DNA from: Siphonodentalium dalli
Lineage: Eukaryota; Mollusca; Scaphopoda; Gadilida; Siphonodentaliidae
NCBI GenBank assembly: GCA_032622095.1
Contig: CP136061.1
Location: forward strand, 186,504,369 to 186,568,368
Length of the DNA: 64,000 nucleotides
Direction: 5' to 3'
In this document: positions 11,390 to 23,117 of the stretch, in pieces
Position numbering within the stretch: position 1 is the stretch's first letter
How the letters are laid out: every line of letters starts with the position of its first letter
The notes under the pieces: model-generated
What the model was told of the DNA's origin: nothing
The model's database searches: none
The model's input: the letters and a program-made list of their open reading frames with translations, nothing else
Translations under genes and position numbers: made by a program

Positions 11390-13014
11390 CTAAAAGATCC
11401 TAGAAAGATAGGGGAAAGAATCAATGTCCATAAACTATCTAACAAAATATCTACATGTATTATAATATTGTTTAAAAACACAGAAAAGGACATTTATATT
11501 CCCACAACACATGAACAGCTAAACACGTTGAGTGCCAACTACGAGTTATCTCATACTTTTTGCATGTAATTGAATGGGAGCCAGCACTCAACATGTTAAA
11601 GATGGATTATCTCTTTAAATAACAAATTTTAAATAGTTGCAAACTCAGTAAAAAATGTGTCATTTGATGACTTTTTACGAAATAAACACATGGATTCTAT
11701 CAACTAACTTCTATGGACATCTGTTCAGGTAAAACTGGCCATGCCATGCCCCCCTCCCTCACCCTGCAACTGAAAGTAATTATATTATTAAACCCCAGAA
11801 TTAGCAGATGCAGAGATGACATGCCCTCGATATAAAACATTGAATTAAATAGTGCACACATGCCTTTAAAGGCACAGATGGCCTTCATTATAATTTAGAA
11901 ATAACAGATATAAAATTATGAATATTTCCTCAAGAATATACTAATAGTATAGTATAATGATAGTATGAATGAGATAGTGTCCACAAAACACACTTCATGT
12001 GAGCCGAGTCTTTGTTTACATACAGCACTTAAATAGTGAGCGATAAGCGAAACACTCAACACCGTGGAATTTTTTTTTAGGAGAGTGATTCACGGTGACT
12101 CCTTTTTTTTTAACACCGAAATATTGAGAGACGAAAATTAGCGAGTGCAATACAGTTACGTTGTAAACAACTTGGCATTTCCATCTGATGTTCACTTAGT
12201 GGGGTCTCCCCCCCCCCACCCCGGTGTTTTGCTTATTGTAAACTCTTTACGTACTGTTTATTTACATAACATTGCATTTGTTAATATAACACAGAGTACT
12301 AACATGACAAAAACATGCAATTTACGCGATATTTATGAGTGGTATGAGAACAATGTTTGACTATATAATATAATATTCTTTCTGTTTATGGCAGTTTTAA
12401 CGGCTGTGACTATTTTAACACCCAATACCCACCACAGGAAATTGACTTTGCATGGCAATGTGGCTCAGTTTGTACGTTACCCCCTTCTTAATCTTGATTT
12501 TTAACAATTATACAGGTATGTGTACCTACCTGAGGAGTTTGATGAGTTCATATTCTTATATCCTGCCTTATGAGACTGCTTGTTCTTCTTGGGAGATATG
12601 CATGTTATTGCACAGTGATCACTGCAAAAATCACTGTAATAAAATCATTAAACCCATCAAAGGCATCTGCTGTATTACCTAATGAATTGAAGCAGAAACT
12701 CTGAACTAGCTTATCCCTAACTAAGGTAGTTCTGCGCGGTGATGCAAAATTGTAAGTTGTAAAAACCGTAGATTTTCTCAGAAATAATATACTGCAGCAT
12801 ATATTTTTATTGAATATCATGGCAATTAATTTCTTATAAAAATCACTTGGGATAATACTGCTAGATTGAGATACAATCTGCTCAACGAGGAACGTTAGGT
12901 ATCAGAATACTGAAATCACCAAAAAAATTACAAGTTTGGTCCAGCCTGGATAAAAGAAGCCAATCACGGGCAATTATGTCGTAAATACTTAATATTAAAT
13001 TAGCTTTACTTTAC
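11390..13014. other. Presumed intron of the KASH5/LRMP-like gene
   Basis: No exon-like segment recognised. It contains poly-T and poly-C tracts around 12068-12225 and short frames without family features. It lies between two minus-strand exon candidates of compatible phase. Confidence 0.4.
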
Positions 13015-13136
13015 CTTTTGAGTCTAAGGGCCTGAATCCAATCATGAACATGAATCCTGAATGTATTTAGATCAACAGCAATGTCAGCTCCATCGGGGTC
13101 CAAAGACTGTGCAAGCTCGTTTATCTCATCGTCATT
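13015..13136 (-). CDS. KASH5/LRMP-like protein, second coding exon (second half of EF-hand-like domain)
   Basis: A minus-strand exon of 122 nt. The acceptor is GATAG (AG at 13137-13138), followed by NDDEINEL, AQSLDPDGADIAVDLNTF and HDWIQALRLK. It ends in AG with donor GTAAAG at 13014. The pattern of an L-x3-SLDP-x-G block, then VDL-x-TF, then a tryptophan-containing helix (DWI) is the second half of the N-terminal EF-hand-like domain of KASH5 (CCDC155) and LRMP/IRAG2 proteins. These proteins are anchored in nuclear or ER membranes. It joins exon 19443-19688 in phase 0 across a ~6.3-kb intron. The rest of the protein (coiled coil and C-terminal membrane anchor) is not visible in this window. 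Confidence 0.7.
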
Positions 13137-13575
13137 CTATCAAATGGCCAGGAAATACAAAGAGGGATGAATATAAGTCCTTTAACCCAACTATGAACAG
13201 ATTAAGATGAATAAATATATTCCATAGTGAAAAATACTCTATAGTGTGGGTATTAGTTACATAGACCTTACATTCTGTGATTACAGAAAAGTATCTTTCT
13301 TGGATACTATATATATATATCTTTATTCCTCCATACAATGAAGAGCATATATATAAACAAAACAAAGAAGAAAAAAAAATCATTACAAATAAGTTGAGAA
13401 CAAAAATACATCAAAATTTGGCTATACAATATACATGGTTATATAATTTGACTGCCAAAAGAGACAGATACGAACATAGTTTATTACATATAAGCATGTA
13501 TGTATACACGAGTACACGCTCGATCACGCACTTGCATATGCACTTCATGCATATACACATACATCCACTTATACA

Positions 13576-13736
13576 TATATAGACACTTTCACACACACAC
13601 ACACACACCCACACACACACACATCCTCACACACCCTCACACACACACGAACGCACCCTCTCCACCCTCTCACACGCACGTGCACACCCTCACACACACA
13701 CACTCACCCCCACACACCCTCACACACACACCCACG
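13576..13736. repeat. (CA)n microsatellite, imperfect
   Basis: Long CA-rich tract with CACACCCTCACA interruptions. Open frames on both strands here are repeat artefacts. Confidence 0.95.
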
Positions 13737-13995
13737 CATATATATGAAACATTATGTAACGTCATGCACCTATATATGCAGTGTATATGTGCATGTACAT
13801 GGAATTAACTACACCAAAGCATAGTATGTGGGACATTATGAGGAAATAAGGAGTATGAAATAGTTCAAGTCGAGCTGAAGCGGGACTTTAAATTGTGTTT
13901 AAAACGGTTATACAATATGTTAATTAAAAGGGTTATCTTAAGTGCAAGCGAGATATCTCCAAGGTTTGAATAATTGCAAAAGTTGTATGGTATTT

Positions 13996-14190
13996 ATATA
14001 CACATACATATGTATACACACATACGCATGCATGTATATATACATATACGGACTATACGCATACATACACATATATATACATATACATACACATGTATAC
14101 ATACATACACATACATACATATATATATACATACATATACATACACATACATATATATACATATATATATACATGCACACACACATACAT
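13996..14190. repeat. (TACATA/CATACA)n microsatellite
   Basis: Nearly pure alternation of TA, CA and ACATAC units over about 195 bp. The Tyr/Ile/Thr/His-rich frames on both strands (Cys-rich in part of the minus-strand one) are translations of the repeat. Confidence 0.95.
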
Positions 14191-14435
14191 GTAGATATGG
14201 GTATGGCTTGTGCCATCATGTATCCGGAAGAATACTAAGATTCATGGATGTCCGTTGAAGTCAGGTTATGTAAAATGTATCGTACGTAAACTGTTAAACA
14301 GCCTACACATGCAGGAAGATATGGGTAATTTGAAGAATATATAATTATACATGTTTGGCGGAACGGTGCATGGTACTGAATTGACCAAAGCTGTGACTGA
14401 GATAATTTACCAACTAGCTGTAAATGTATTAATAG

Positions 14436-14560
14436 AAAAAAAAACCCAAAAAAACAAAAACAAAAAAAAACAAAAACAAACAAACAAACAAAAAAAAACA
14501 AAAACAAAAACAAAACAACAAAAAAAACAACAAAAAACAAAAACAAAAAAACAAAAAAAA
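14436..14560. repeat. A-rich (AAAAAC)n low-complexity tract
   Basis: About 125 bp made only of A-runs separated by single C bases. Lys/Gln/Asn-rich and Phe/Val-rich frames are artefacts. Confidence 0.95.
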
Positions 14561-15677
14561 GATAACGCCATTATATTCCGAAAAAGCGCTGATCACTTTA
14601 GTTAACCATCATCAAAATGAAACTGTTTCCACATAAATGCTGTTGTCCTAACGAGCAACCGAGATAAATTAAGGTGGTTATCTGAGAGCAGAGCGAGATC
14701 TCTATGTGGCGATCCCAGAAGGGCAGACAGTAGCTGCAAATGGGGTAATTGGTCTAGGTAAAGGAAACATTCAATGCCATGTTGGTCAATGCAGGGACAG
14801 GATCAAACCCCCAAACAGTTGAAAATTTCATGCCTGATAAAACACCAGTTGGACCCAAAATAGGTTGAAATTGTTTTGTTTGTTTGATTGATTTAATATT
14901 TCAATTGTTTATTTTTTTGTAAGCAAGATGTAACAAGTTACCATTGTGGAAAAACTGGGAGAAATATAACAAATTAAGTGTCCTTCAGTCAGATTGAACC
15001 AATCGACTCTAAGGACTTAGCTAAACTATTTTAGCAATGTTTCTGCTAGGGTTGGGGGAATGGAGTCCCTAAAGCTGCTGGGGGAAATTTTAGTCCATGC
15101 AACCAACTGCAAATATCAGCAGTAGTATTAGCCCAAATTTGGAGCATCTACTGAACAGGAATATAAGTGAATAACAACAAGGAATCTGCAGGTAAAATAA
15201 GCGTACTGACAGTTGTTTGTACCACCAACAACAACGGTAGAGGAAACTATTAAAATTTTAAGTTTATTTATATGTCCGACTTCGTTAAATTCTTGAAAAC
15301 ATTTTATATCATGATGAAATATTCTGGATTAACACTCGCCCAAAATCGGATATGCATAATCAATATTCAGTTCAATATCGGTATGTGTCTTATAAATGTG
15401 TTATTTAACAACATGACCAGACAGAATCAAACACATGAGTTTTTGCGATGCCATCTTCAATACCCTAGACAATAAATGTTGATATGTGTATCCTAGAAGA
15501 GAACTATTTTTCCCTAACATGAACAATAGAGATCAGCATTAGCTGGCAAACAAAACAAATCTGAAGATGCACAGGGATAATATATATTGTGCACTTCACG
15601 AGGATTCTCGCAAAACATTTTGTGAGAGTCCAAGCCTATGGTTAGGGTACCATGATCCGATGGTGCCACCATGGTTG

Positions 15678-16736
15678 TAGGGTCCTGCGAATTGGAGATT
15701 TTGATCGAATCGAATATCGAATCGAATTCAGGAAAACGAATCGAATATCGATTTGAATCATATCTGTATGTTGTATTCTCAATTGGGCATGTTTTGTCAA
15801 CGATTAGATGATTCGTGAAACGTTCCATGAACTACATGCACGAAGTTCCATCATAACTTATGTGGCGATGAACCGTCATTTGCAATACTATTAACTTCAA
15901 TTGATAATTGATTAAAACGTCCATGCGGCCGTCACGACGATTAATATATAACCACTAAACGGATTATTGGAACTAAAATCACGCAAAATTTGTACAGATT
16001 TCATGTGCATGCAAAATTACAAATCAACATTCGGAATCACCCGTTGTTATAAACTTGAAGATGCAACAACAGTCGCATTGTAGCCTGTTTATGTAGTGCT
16101 GGATGCTTCTTGGACAGATGATTCCATAGGTGGGTCTTTGTCCCAGATGCTTGCGATTTATACACCATGTTGCATTCATCATATGTGTAAGCCTGCAGCT
16201 TTATCATGTTTAAAATAAACATGAATAACGGATGACGTTTTGTCAAGTGTCAAAGAACGCTCCGAAATTGAAAGTAAACTTCAAAAGAAAACACCGCCAA
16301 AATGCAGTTTTCGATGCCGGGAACATGTGTTGTTTAAATTCTGAGCTATATTACATAACGCGGAATCTGAGAAGGATAGACCGCGGATAACGCTAGCGGT
16401 TGATCAGTCTCATAGCTATTATAATTTACGCGCGTCGTCGGTCCATCGGCGATCTCCGAGCTTTTGGCTACCATGTTCAAAGATAGAAATCAGACGTATT
16501 TAGTTGTCCTATAGTGGCTAATTGCTGTCTATACTTATATTTAATATATATAATCGCGATGTACAATGAGAATTATATATACATCATTTTCTGTAATTAA
16601 GTGGCACAAAACAGCTAAGACGACGTGTGTACCTGCCTGTAAACAGCCTACTTTTCCATCAGTGTATATTCAAAATTTCGAGTTGGCAATTTCGAATCGA
16701 ACCTCGAATCGAATATCGAATATTCGCAGGACCCTA
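15678..16736 (-). mobile_element. hAT-type DNA transposon, internally deleted
   Basis: The ends are inverted: TAGGGTCCTGCGAAT at 15678 and ATTCGCAGGACCCTA ending at 16736. Subterminal arrays of TCGAATCGAATATCGAA lie at both ends. It is flanked by the 8-bp duplication CATGGTTG (15670-15677 and 16737-16744). An 8-bp duplication with a TAGGG terminus fits the hAT superfamily. The minus-strand BED-finger remnant inside supports this and sets the orientation. At 1059 bp it cannot hold a complete transposase. Confidence 0.85.
16037..16246 (-). pseudogene. BED zinc-finger remnant of hAT transposase
   Basis: A short minus-strand frame reads YTYDECNMVYKSQASGTK then THLWNHLSKKHPALH. This is the BED zinc-finger layout found at the N-terminus of hAT transposases: a Cys pair, then T-x-L-x2-HL-x3-H. 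The first zinc cysteine appears replaced by tyrosine (YDEC where C-x2-C is expected), which one base change would explain. No catalytic core (RNase H-like DDE region or hAT dimerisation domain) follows. It is the leftover of an autonomous ancestor, and the frame start is arbitrary. Confidence 0.65.
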
Positions 16737-16924
16737 CATGGTTGCCCCCAGCATTGGAAAATTTTTATTTTTTTGCCTGAAAGATGCAATTTAATTCCTT
16801 GCTTCTAGAACTGAAATCATGAACATTTTCTCTTCAGAAAAAAACCAATATCTCTTGAATTGATTGAAGATATTCTCACTCAATCTCTATTCATAAAAAA
16901 TCAAGAAAGTCACCTCCATAATAT

Positions 16925-17025
16925 AGCATTGAAAGACAGGCGGACATATGGACAGCTGGACGGACAAACCAATAACATAATACATTCCGTTCTTTCAAAA
17001 CAGTTGTATAAAAATGACAGGCTAT
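16925..17025. repeat. Family B tail fragment
   Basis: CGGACATATGGACAGC, ACCAATAACATAATAC and AAATGACAGGCTA match the end of the family B array at about 7828-7910. Only the tail is present. Confidence 0.55.
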
Positions 17026-17965
17026 CGATCTGCCTAGTGAGGGTGGTATAACAACACGAGGTTGAGATGCTAATTGGTTCAGTAGTGGGAAATCACTATA
17101 ATATGGTTTCTCCATTTCTAATAGTGCTCAGTACCAGGCAATGTTTAATAGTTTTAGTTAAATGAGCTCACGGGTACTGAATGCTGAAATAAGAGTAGAT
17201 TGCGATTTGACATACTCTATTTTGTGATGTAACTGCACATGATTAGGCCAAATAAAAAAATACCTTTGTTTCCGGTAACAGAGGGCAAAAAATTAGGGTG
17301 GGGAGGGGGGTAAACCTCTTTTCTTTTCTTTTTTCTTTTTTTTTTAAATTCCCATACTAGTAATGCAAAAGGTAATAACAGCCCTTCCTTAATGTATTGT
17401 AGATACAGATTATACTATGTAATAATGTATATATAGTCTATCTAGATATAATATTGTAATGACCTTGCAAGCCACTTTATATTTATCATATGGCCTGGCA
17501 ATAACAGGAGTCAGACTGCTCTGTGTACAAATCTCGCATATAGGAGTGGCTGTCTTGAATCTTTTATCTTAGGGAAGTTTTCACCATACCACTACCTTCC
17601 CCACATTGGACACAAAACTACTAAGTCAATACATCTATAAACTGATATAGACTTTATTCTAGTTAGTTGAAATTATTATTTACAAATTATAGTCAGGACT
17701 ATGCTATGATTGATTCTTGGTATAATTTAGTACATGCATGTAGAATTAAGTAGTTAGTTATTCCATAATAATATGTTGCGTTAAAGCATGAGTTCCCTGT
17801 ATGTGAACAATATTGACCTGCTAAAACAATTCCCACCTCCCTGCACCTTCCCACAAATCATCATGTTTCATCCAATTTTCATACTGGGGTTACATGCTTC
17901 AGTGCCTAACTATCAGACAATTTAACAACAGATTGTTGAGAATTTGTATGAAACAATCAATTGTC

Positions 17966-18184
17966 ATACAGTAATGCTCTAATTAATCGACCTCTTAACC
18001 AAAGCAGAATTATGGGTAACTTTTCAGGATTTAGTCGGAAATATGGCTTGTTGCCATTCATCGGAAAGCTCTCCCCGAGAGCTTTCCGATGAATGGCAAC
18101 AAGCCATATTTCCGACTAAATCCTGAAAAGTTACCCATAATTCTGCTTTGGTTAAGAGGTCGATTAATTAGAGCATTACTGTAT
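17966..18184. mobile_element. Perfect palindromic MITE (Tc1/mariner-pogo-like)
   Basis: Two arms of 108 bp (17966-18073 and 18077-18184) are exact reverse complements, separated by CCC. The ends read TA-CAGTAATGCTC and its complement GAGCATTACTG-TA. This is consistent with a TA target duplication and a pogo/Tigger-like CAGT terminus. No coding capacity. Arm identity without a single mismatch implies recent formation or ongoing homogenisation. Confidence 0.85.
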
Positions 18185-19252
18185 ATGTCCAAAGCCATTT
18201 AATTTCTATTAATCAACACCCCAAACATTTCAAATTGAGTTAATAAACATATTCCATACTAGTACCCATTAGTCTAAAAGACTTTGGGTTAAAGTTGACT
18301 ATTTTTGAGGAATCATGTTTTTGGTTTAAACAATATTTAATTTGAACTAATACAGAACATAATTACATACAATAAATACAAAACATATAATTTTTTTTAG
18401 TGTTCAAAAGAGGATTGGGCAACAAGCTTGGGGGCTTTTGTTAAGTCCTATCCTCAGGAAATAAATGTTACCCCAATAGATACATTGGGGTATAGCAGAT
18501 GGGTTTGGTTCTGTGTGGTCCGAATAATAAAGTTTAGGTGAAGGGATAGGAAAGAGAAAGGGAGAGCAGGCAGTGGTTGAAAATGGGTCGGTGAACTTAC
18601 TATTAACAGTAGGATAAGATATATCACGGAGAAATAAGTGAGGATTGTATCGTTTTAAATTGATCACCATTTATTGTCACAAGCCAGTGAAAAGTCTTAA
18701 TGCAAATAAATTTGAGCACGCTACGACCCATCATGTTTTTGGATGTTTGTTAGCCCACTACCCCTGGTTTGGTGTGTTTTGTGAGTGTGAATTTGCAAGT
18801 TAATTAGGCTAATGACTCATTGAATTGAAACCAGCAACTTAAACTAAGAGAAACTGGAAGAATAAAGTTGGGAGAAGGTGATTTGGTAATTTTCAAACTG
18901 TAAATTGGGAAGTTTGGAAATTTTTTTTATTTTGCAAATAAAAAGTTTACGTGGGGCCGTCTGGCGAGCAGGGGGAGGGTTACCGGAAACAAAGCTATTT
19001 TTTTTTTAAGCCTTACAGACTGAGTGCCAACAAATATAAAACATCATGAATGGTGGGTATTCCCACAAATGATGGTTATTCCCCCAAATGGTGATGTCAA
19101 TTACTATTCTGTTTAAAAAATCTTGCGATAAACCTGTGACACCCAAGATTTGTGATTGCATAATTGTTTCGTGCTTTAGCACATGCGTCAACAAGTTCGG
19201 CATAGTTCAAAGCGATGTTATGACAACAGTGTCAAACCTAGTGACATTTTCC

Positions 19253-19345
19253 ACTACCGGGTAGCTCAGTTGATTAAAACAGTTCACTGTAAGACGCAAA
19301 TCTTAGTGCATATACAGCGCAAATCCACTTGGATCGATTCTCATG
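19253..19345 (+). repeat. tRNA-derived SINE-like fragment
   Basis: CCGGGTAGCTCAGTTGATTA (19257-19276) matches a pol III A box (TAGCTCAGTTGG type). GGATCGATTC (about 19331-19340) matches a B box (GGTTCGATTC type). The spacing is wider than in a normal tRNA, and no acceptor stem closes it. A diverged tRNA-headed SINE in the intron is the simplest reading. Confidence 0.5.
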
Positions 19346-19442
19346 ATTTTTGTTGTGCGAATTCACGTCGAAATATAAGCCCTGATGCTTCAGAATGTTT
19401 AACTTTCACATTACTGTTAATGAGAAATGTTAAGGTACTTAC

Positions 19443-19688
19443 CCCCACGGAATTACACACATTATTTTTCAGATACTGGATTATTTTAGATACTTGTACT
19501 GTCCCACTGCTTTCCTTCTCACAGGCAAAGAAGAGACTATCAATCAAATCATCTTCGGAAAGTTCAACTCTATTGTTCTGGGTACATTTACTCTCCTCAC
19601 CAAAGGTGTCACCAGTTTGTTCATCACCAGATATACATGCCATGGTTGTAGATTCATCACAAGATTAACTTGATAGGTAACTAAGAAC
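19443..19688 (-). CDS. KASH5/LRMP-like protein, first coding exon (EF-hand-like domain, first half)
   Basis: On the minus strand, an acceptor TTCTTTTCAG (AG at 19689-19690) opens a short 5' UTR. The start codon sits in a good context (ACAACCATGG, ATG at 19641-19643). The 67-residue coding part starts MACISGDEQTGDTFGEE and contains SEDDLIDSLFF then ACEKESSGTVQVSKIIQYL. It ends in phase 0 before donor GTAAGT at 19442. The F-x-AC-x4-S/TG-x-V-x-VS-x-I-x2-YL pattern is the first half of the EF-hand-like domain of KASH5 (CCDC155) and LRMP/IRAG2. The canonical calcium ligands are not conserved in that family, nor here. In animals KASH5 couples meiotic telomeres to dynein through the nuclear envelope, and LRMP sits in the ER/nuclear membrane. 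Which branch this gene belongs to cannot be told from this domain alone. Confidence 0.75.
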
Positions 19689-19849
19689 CTGAAAAGAAAC
19701 TATGTGTAATTTGAATGATGCCATGCTCATTAATTAATTAATTTACCATTCTTATCTTAGATAAAACTTTCTCAGGCCAAAATAAATTATTCCTATTTCT
19801 GGTGACATGCTAGAACAAGAACATCACTAGAGCGTGGCAAAATACGCCC

Positions 19850-20290
19850 ATGGTAATTTCAACAAAGGACCATAATGATAATCCATATGCCAAATTTTAA
19901 AACAGACAACTAAAGCTATCACCCGAAAACCAAAATAGTCGTCAAATTATAAGTCAACAAGGTGCATAACTCCGGTTATAATAGGTGGACGGAACCCAAA
20001 TACGAACTTGACCCGTATTTTCATGAGTAATCCATATACTAAATTTGAAAATAGTCAGACAACTAAAACTAAAGTTATAATCCGGAAACCAAAATAATAG
20101 GCAAATTCTAAGTCAATGCGGACTGAATCCAAATTCAAACTTGACCTGTATTTTCATGTCGCTAATCCTACATACAAAATTTGAAAACAGTCTGACAACT
20201 AAAACTAAAGTTATAGTCTGCAATTCTAAGTCGACAAGGACCATAAAAAAATTCCAGGCAGAACCCAAATTTAACCCTTTCAACCCTGAC
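19850..20290. repeat. Family B tandem repeat, diverged copy
   Basis: Repeats of CATAACTCC, GGACGGAACCC, AACTTGACCTGTATTTTCATG, AAAACTAAAGTTATA and AAACCAAAATAAT as at 7106-7870. It lies upstream of the KASH5-like gene. Confidence 0.65.
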
Positions 20291-20344
20291 GCCCCACAGC
20301 GATCGACACCCTGACCCGGGGCTCTAGGGGTTATTTTCCTTTAA

Positions 20345-20905
20345 ATTAGACAGTTGCTAGTCGCATGATGTTGGTTGTGTTTAAATTGTGGCACAGGTCT
20401 GAAACTTTACTTGCTTGTCCCCCATTTATCGCTGACCATGATAAGATCGAGAGACTTTGTCCATCGGCAACTCCTAGGTAACAGTTGCTAGGAAACTACC
20501 TGGAATTGACGGGAAAATGCAAATATAGCTTTTTGCGTCGTAATTCAAAGCCATTGATCGCGTTTTCGATGTAAGTAATACCCTAATGTGAAATTTGAAA
20601 AATACCCAACCAGAAGAGTGAACTAAATGTCTTACTTAAGGGTTGCTAAGCAAATAACACAAATGACTGATTGACACCATTGCACTAACCATTAAGTGGT
20701 ATATTTGTCTTAATTTAGACAGTGTCTAGTCACATGGTGTTAATTGGTTATGTTAAAAGGGGGCACGTGTCTGAAACTGTGTAGGAATGTTAATTATGCA
20801 GGGACCACTGGTCATAAGATCGGGATACTTTGCCACATAATCTCTCCTTAGCAATTACTAGGCAACTACTCAGAATTGGCAGGAAAATGCAATTATAGCT
20901 TATAT
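20345..20905. repeat. Diverged direct duplication (~195-bp unit, two copies)
   Basis: Segment 20345-20540 (AGACAGTTGCTAGTCGCATG ... GGAAACTACCTGGAATTGAC ... GGGAAAATGCAAATATAGCT) recurs at about 20715-20905 (AGACAGTGTCTAGTCACATG ... AGGCAACTACTCAGAATTGG ... GGAAAATGCAATTATAGCT). Both also share GTCTGAAACT and ATAAGATCG. No coding signal. Confidence 0.6.
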
Positions 20906-20937
20906 AGCACCACATTTCGCTTTAAATGCAAGCGCAT

Positions 20938-20995
20938 ACATTCCTACCCGATACCAGTGGTCAACAATATTCCTACCCGATACCAGTGGTCAACC
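20938..20995. repeat. 27-bp direct repeat, two copies
   Basis: ATTCCTACCCGATACCAGTG followed by GTCAAC occurs twice in immediate succession. Local slippage duplication. Confidence 0.7.
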
Positions 20996-22432
20996 ATCGC
21001 ATATACACACCCTTTCCACCACTGATGTGTATCAGCCCTCTAAATTCAGATTGTTTGGCTTCGGCAATCCGCTACGGCAACAGTATGCCGTGCCCCAGTT
21101 TGCTTCAGCAAATTGCTTCGGCAATGCTGATTGCCGTAGCCAATTATGAAGGCTGTGTGTATGGACCATTTAAATATATGTTAGTGGGCATATCGTGTAT
21201 AAATATACTATAAACCGTTTATTTGTCATTGTGCAGCTCTGCGCATGTGCAAGTAAATCAACTTGATATGCGATAGACCCTTCCCCAAATGTGGTAGAAC
21301 ACTGCTTAATATACGGGAAGGTAAATTAAACTGAAAATATTTGTCTAAATTATTTCTGTTCTACAAACATGTGGGACATGAAACTATGTGCCGTAAATAT
21401 AGCGCGCCACATTGCACTTAAAACATGGTATGTTTTTGTAGATTATATGCTGTGCACATGCACATTATTTCTAGTTCTACCCAATACTAAAGCTGAATAG
21501 GTCACTCTCACCGGTTTTCTGTGATAAAGTTACCCAGGTTCCTAATTTTGTGATAAAGTTACCCAGGTTGGTGAGAATTGTGATAAAGTTACCCAGGTTA
21601 AGCAAATCTCACAATATCAACTCGATTTAAAAGTGAAATATTGTTCAGTTTTGGCAAGTAATAGCCCTTATCAAGCTAAATTAAGACATATTATTATTAG
21701 TACCGTAAACCGGGGTAACTTGAGACACCGGGGTGACTTGAGACAAAACAGGATGGTGCCATATTTCAGGCACTATAATCATTCTGTATTGTTCTTACAT
21801 TCAAATAAATCTTATTTATTCTGATGACAGGTATATTTATTTGATAATAATCTATAAATAATGAGATGCAATTGAACAAAAATGGAGCAACTGGTCTGAG
21901 AATTTCATTGATTTTTTTTCGCAAAAATTTGACCACTTGAAAACTTCCACTGCACCGCATACACCATGCGGACTATATGGAGATGAATATGACCAAGACT
22001 CCAGAAATATATATCTGATGTGTCAACAGATTGTCATTTTATGTATGTAGTTACATATTTTATGCTTTCTAAGAAAAACATGATTTTCGACATACTCGGG
22101 ATGACTTGAGACAGTCACCCGGATATGACCTATACATGCTATATATGGCTACATGTGCTATTTAGTTGCTAACTACTACAGTATAACTCAGTTAATGCAC
22201 ATGATAAGTTGCACAAGTAAAATTGAATGATAATCTACATGTAGCTGACTGACTGCAAGTACTACGATCACATGTTTAGGGTTATGGCTCATGTTGAATT
22301 ATGGTTAGAGCACCCTTTAGGGTCAAAGCCCACCCCCTCGATCACAGGTTTAGGGTTAGGGCTCATCTTTTATGGGCAAAGCGTATCCCCTCGATCACAG
22401 GATTAGGATATAACAGAGGTACGAGTCTTGCA

Positions 22433-23115
22433 TTGAGCCGTGGAGCCATGGATCCATAACGGAGATACGTGTCATGGGGCCATGGTGCCATAAACCCACG
22501 AAGCAACAGCTACACGAATACATACATCACCGTTATGGCGCCATTACATAAACTTTCGTATGGCTCCAAGACTCGTATCTTCATTATGGAGCCATGGCTC
22601 TGAGACTCGTGGCTCCGATATGGCTCCATAGGTCCATAACGAAGAATCGAGTCTTTGAGCCATGGCTCCATAACGAAGATACGAGTCTCTGAGCCATGGA
22701 GCCACACGAAAGTATGTCATGGTTCCAAACCTTGTATCTTCGTTATGGCTCCAAGACATGTTATGGAGCCATGGCTCCATGACTCGAAGACTTGTGTCTC
22801 CGATATGGCTCCATAGCTCCATAACGAGGATACAAGTCTTTTAGCCATGGAGCCATGGCTCCATAATGAAGATACGAGTCTAGGAGCCATGGAGCCTAAG
22901 TGTATGTCATAGCTCCAAACGAGATCTTCGTTATGGAGCCATGGCTCCAAGAATTGTATCTCCGTTATGGAGCCATGGCTCCAAGACTCGTATCTTCGTT
23001 ATGTAGACATGGCTCCAAGACTCGTATCTCCTTTATGGAGCCATGGCTCCACGGATACAAGACTCGTATCTTCGTTATGTAGCCATGAACCATGGCTCCA
23101 AGACTCGTATCTCCG
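22433..23115. repeat. Cluster of GGAGCCATGGCTCC palindromes
   Basis: About ten full or partial copies of the 14-bp palindrome GGAGCCATGGCTCC occur. They are joined by spacers of the type AAGACTCGTATCTTCGTTAT in both orientations. Each unit can fold on itself and with its neighbours. The short frames here (Met-Glu-Pro-Trp-rich) are artefacts of the repeat. Confidence 0.85.
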
Positions 23116-23117
23116 AT

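Larger units (their letters stand above)
13137..19442. other. Large presumed intron, filled with repeats
   Basis: This interval separates two phase-compatible minus-strand exons. It contains three low-complexity blocks (13576-14560), a hAT derivative (15678-16736), a perfect palindrome (17966-18184), a tRNA-like SINE fragment (19253-19345) and otherwise unremarkable AT-rich sequence. Frames at 15272-15828 and 18404-18670 carry no recognisable domain. Confidence 0.6.

Noticed and set aside
13411-14258. Overlapping open frames of 60-100 codons on both strands
   Set aside because: They translate CA and TACATA microsatellites, and composition is purely repeat-driven.
14235-14605. Phe/Val-rich minus frame and Lys/Gln-rich plus frame
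   Set aside because: They translate the AAAAAC tract.
19253-19345. Intact tRNA gene
   Set aside because: A- and B-box-like sequences are present, but there is no acceptor stem or normal spacing. Treated as a SINE-like fragment.
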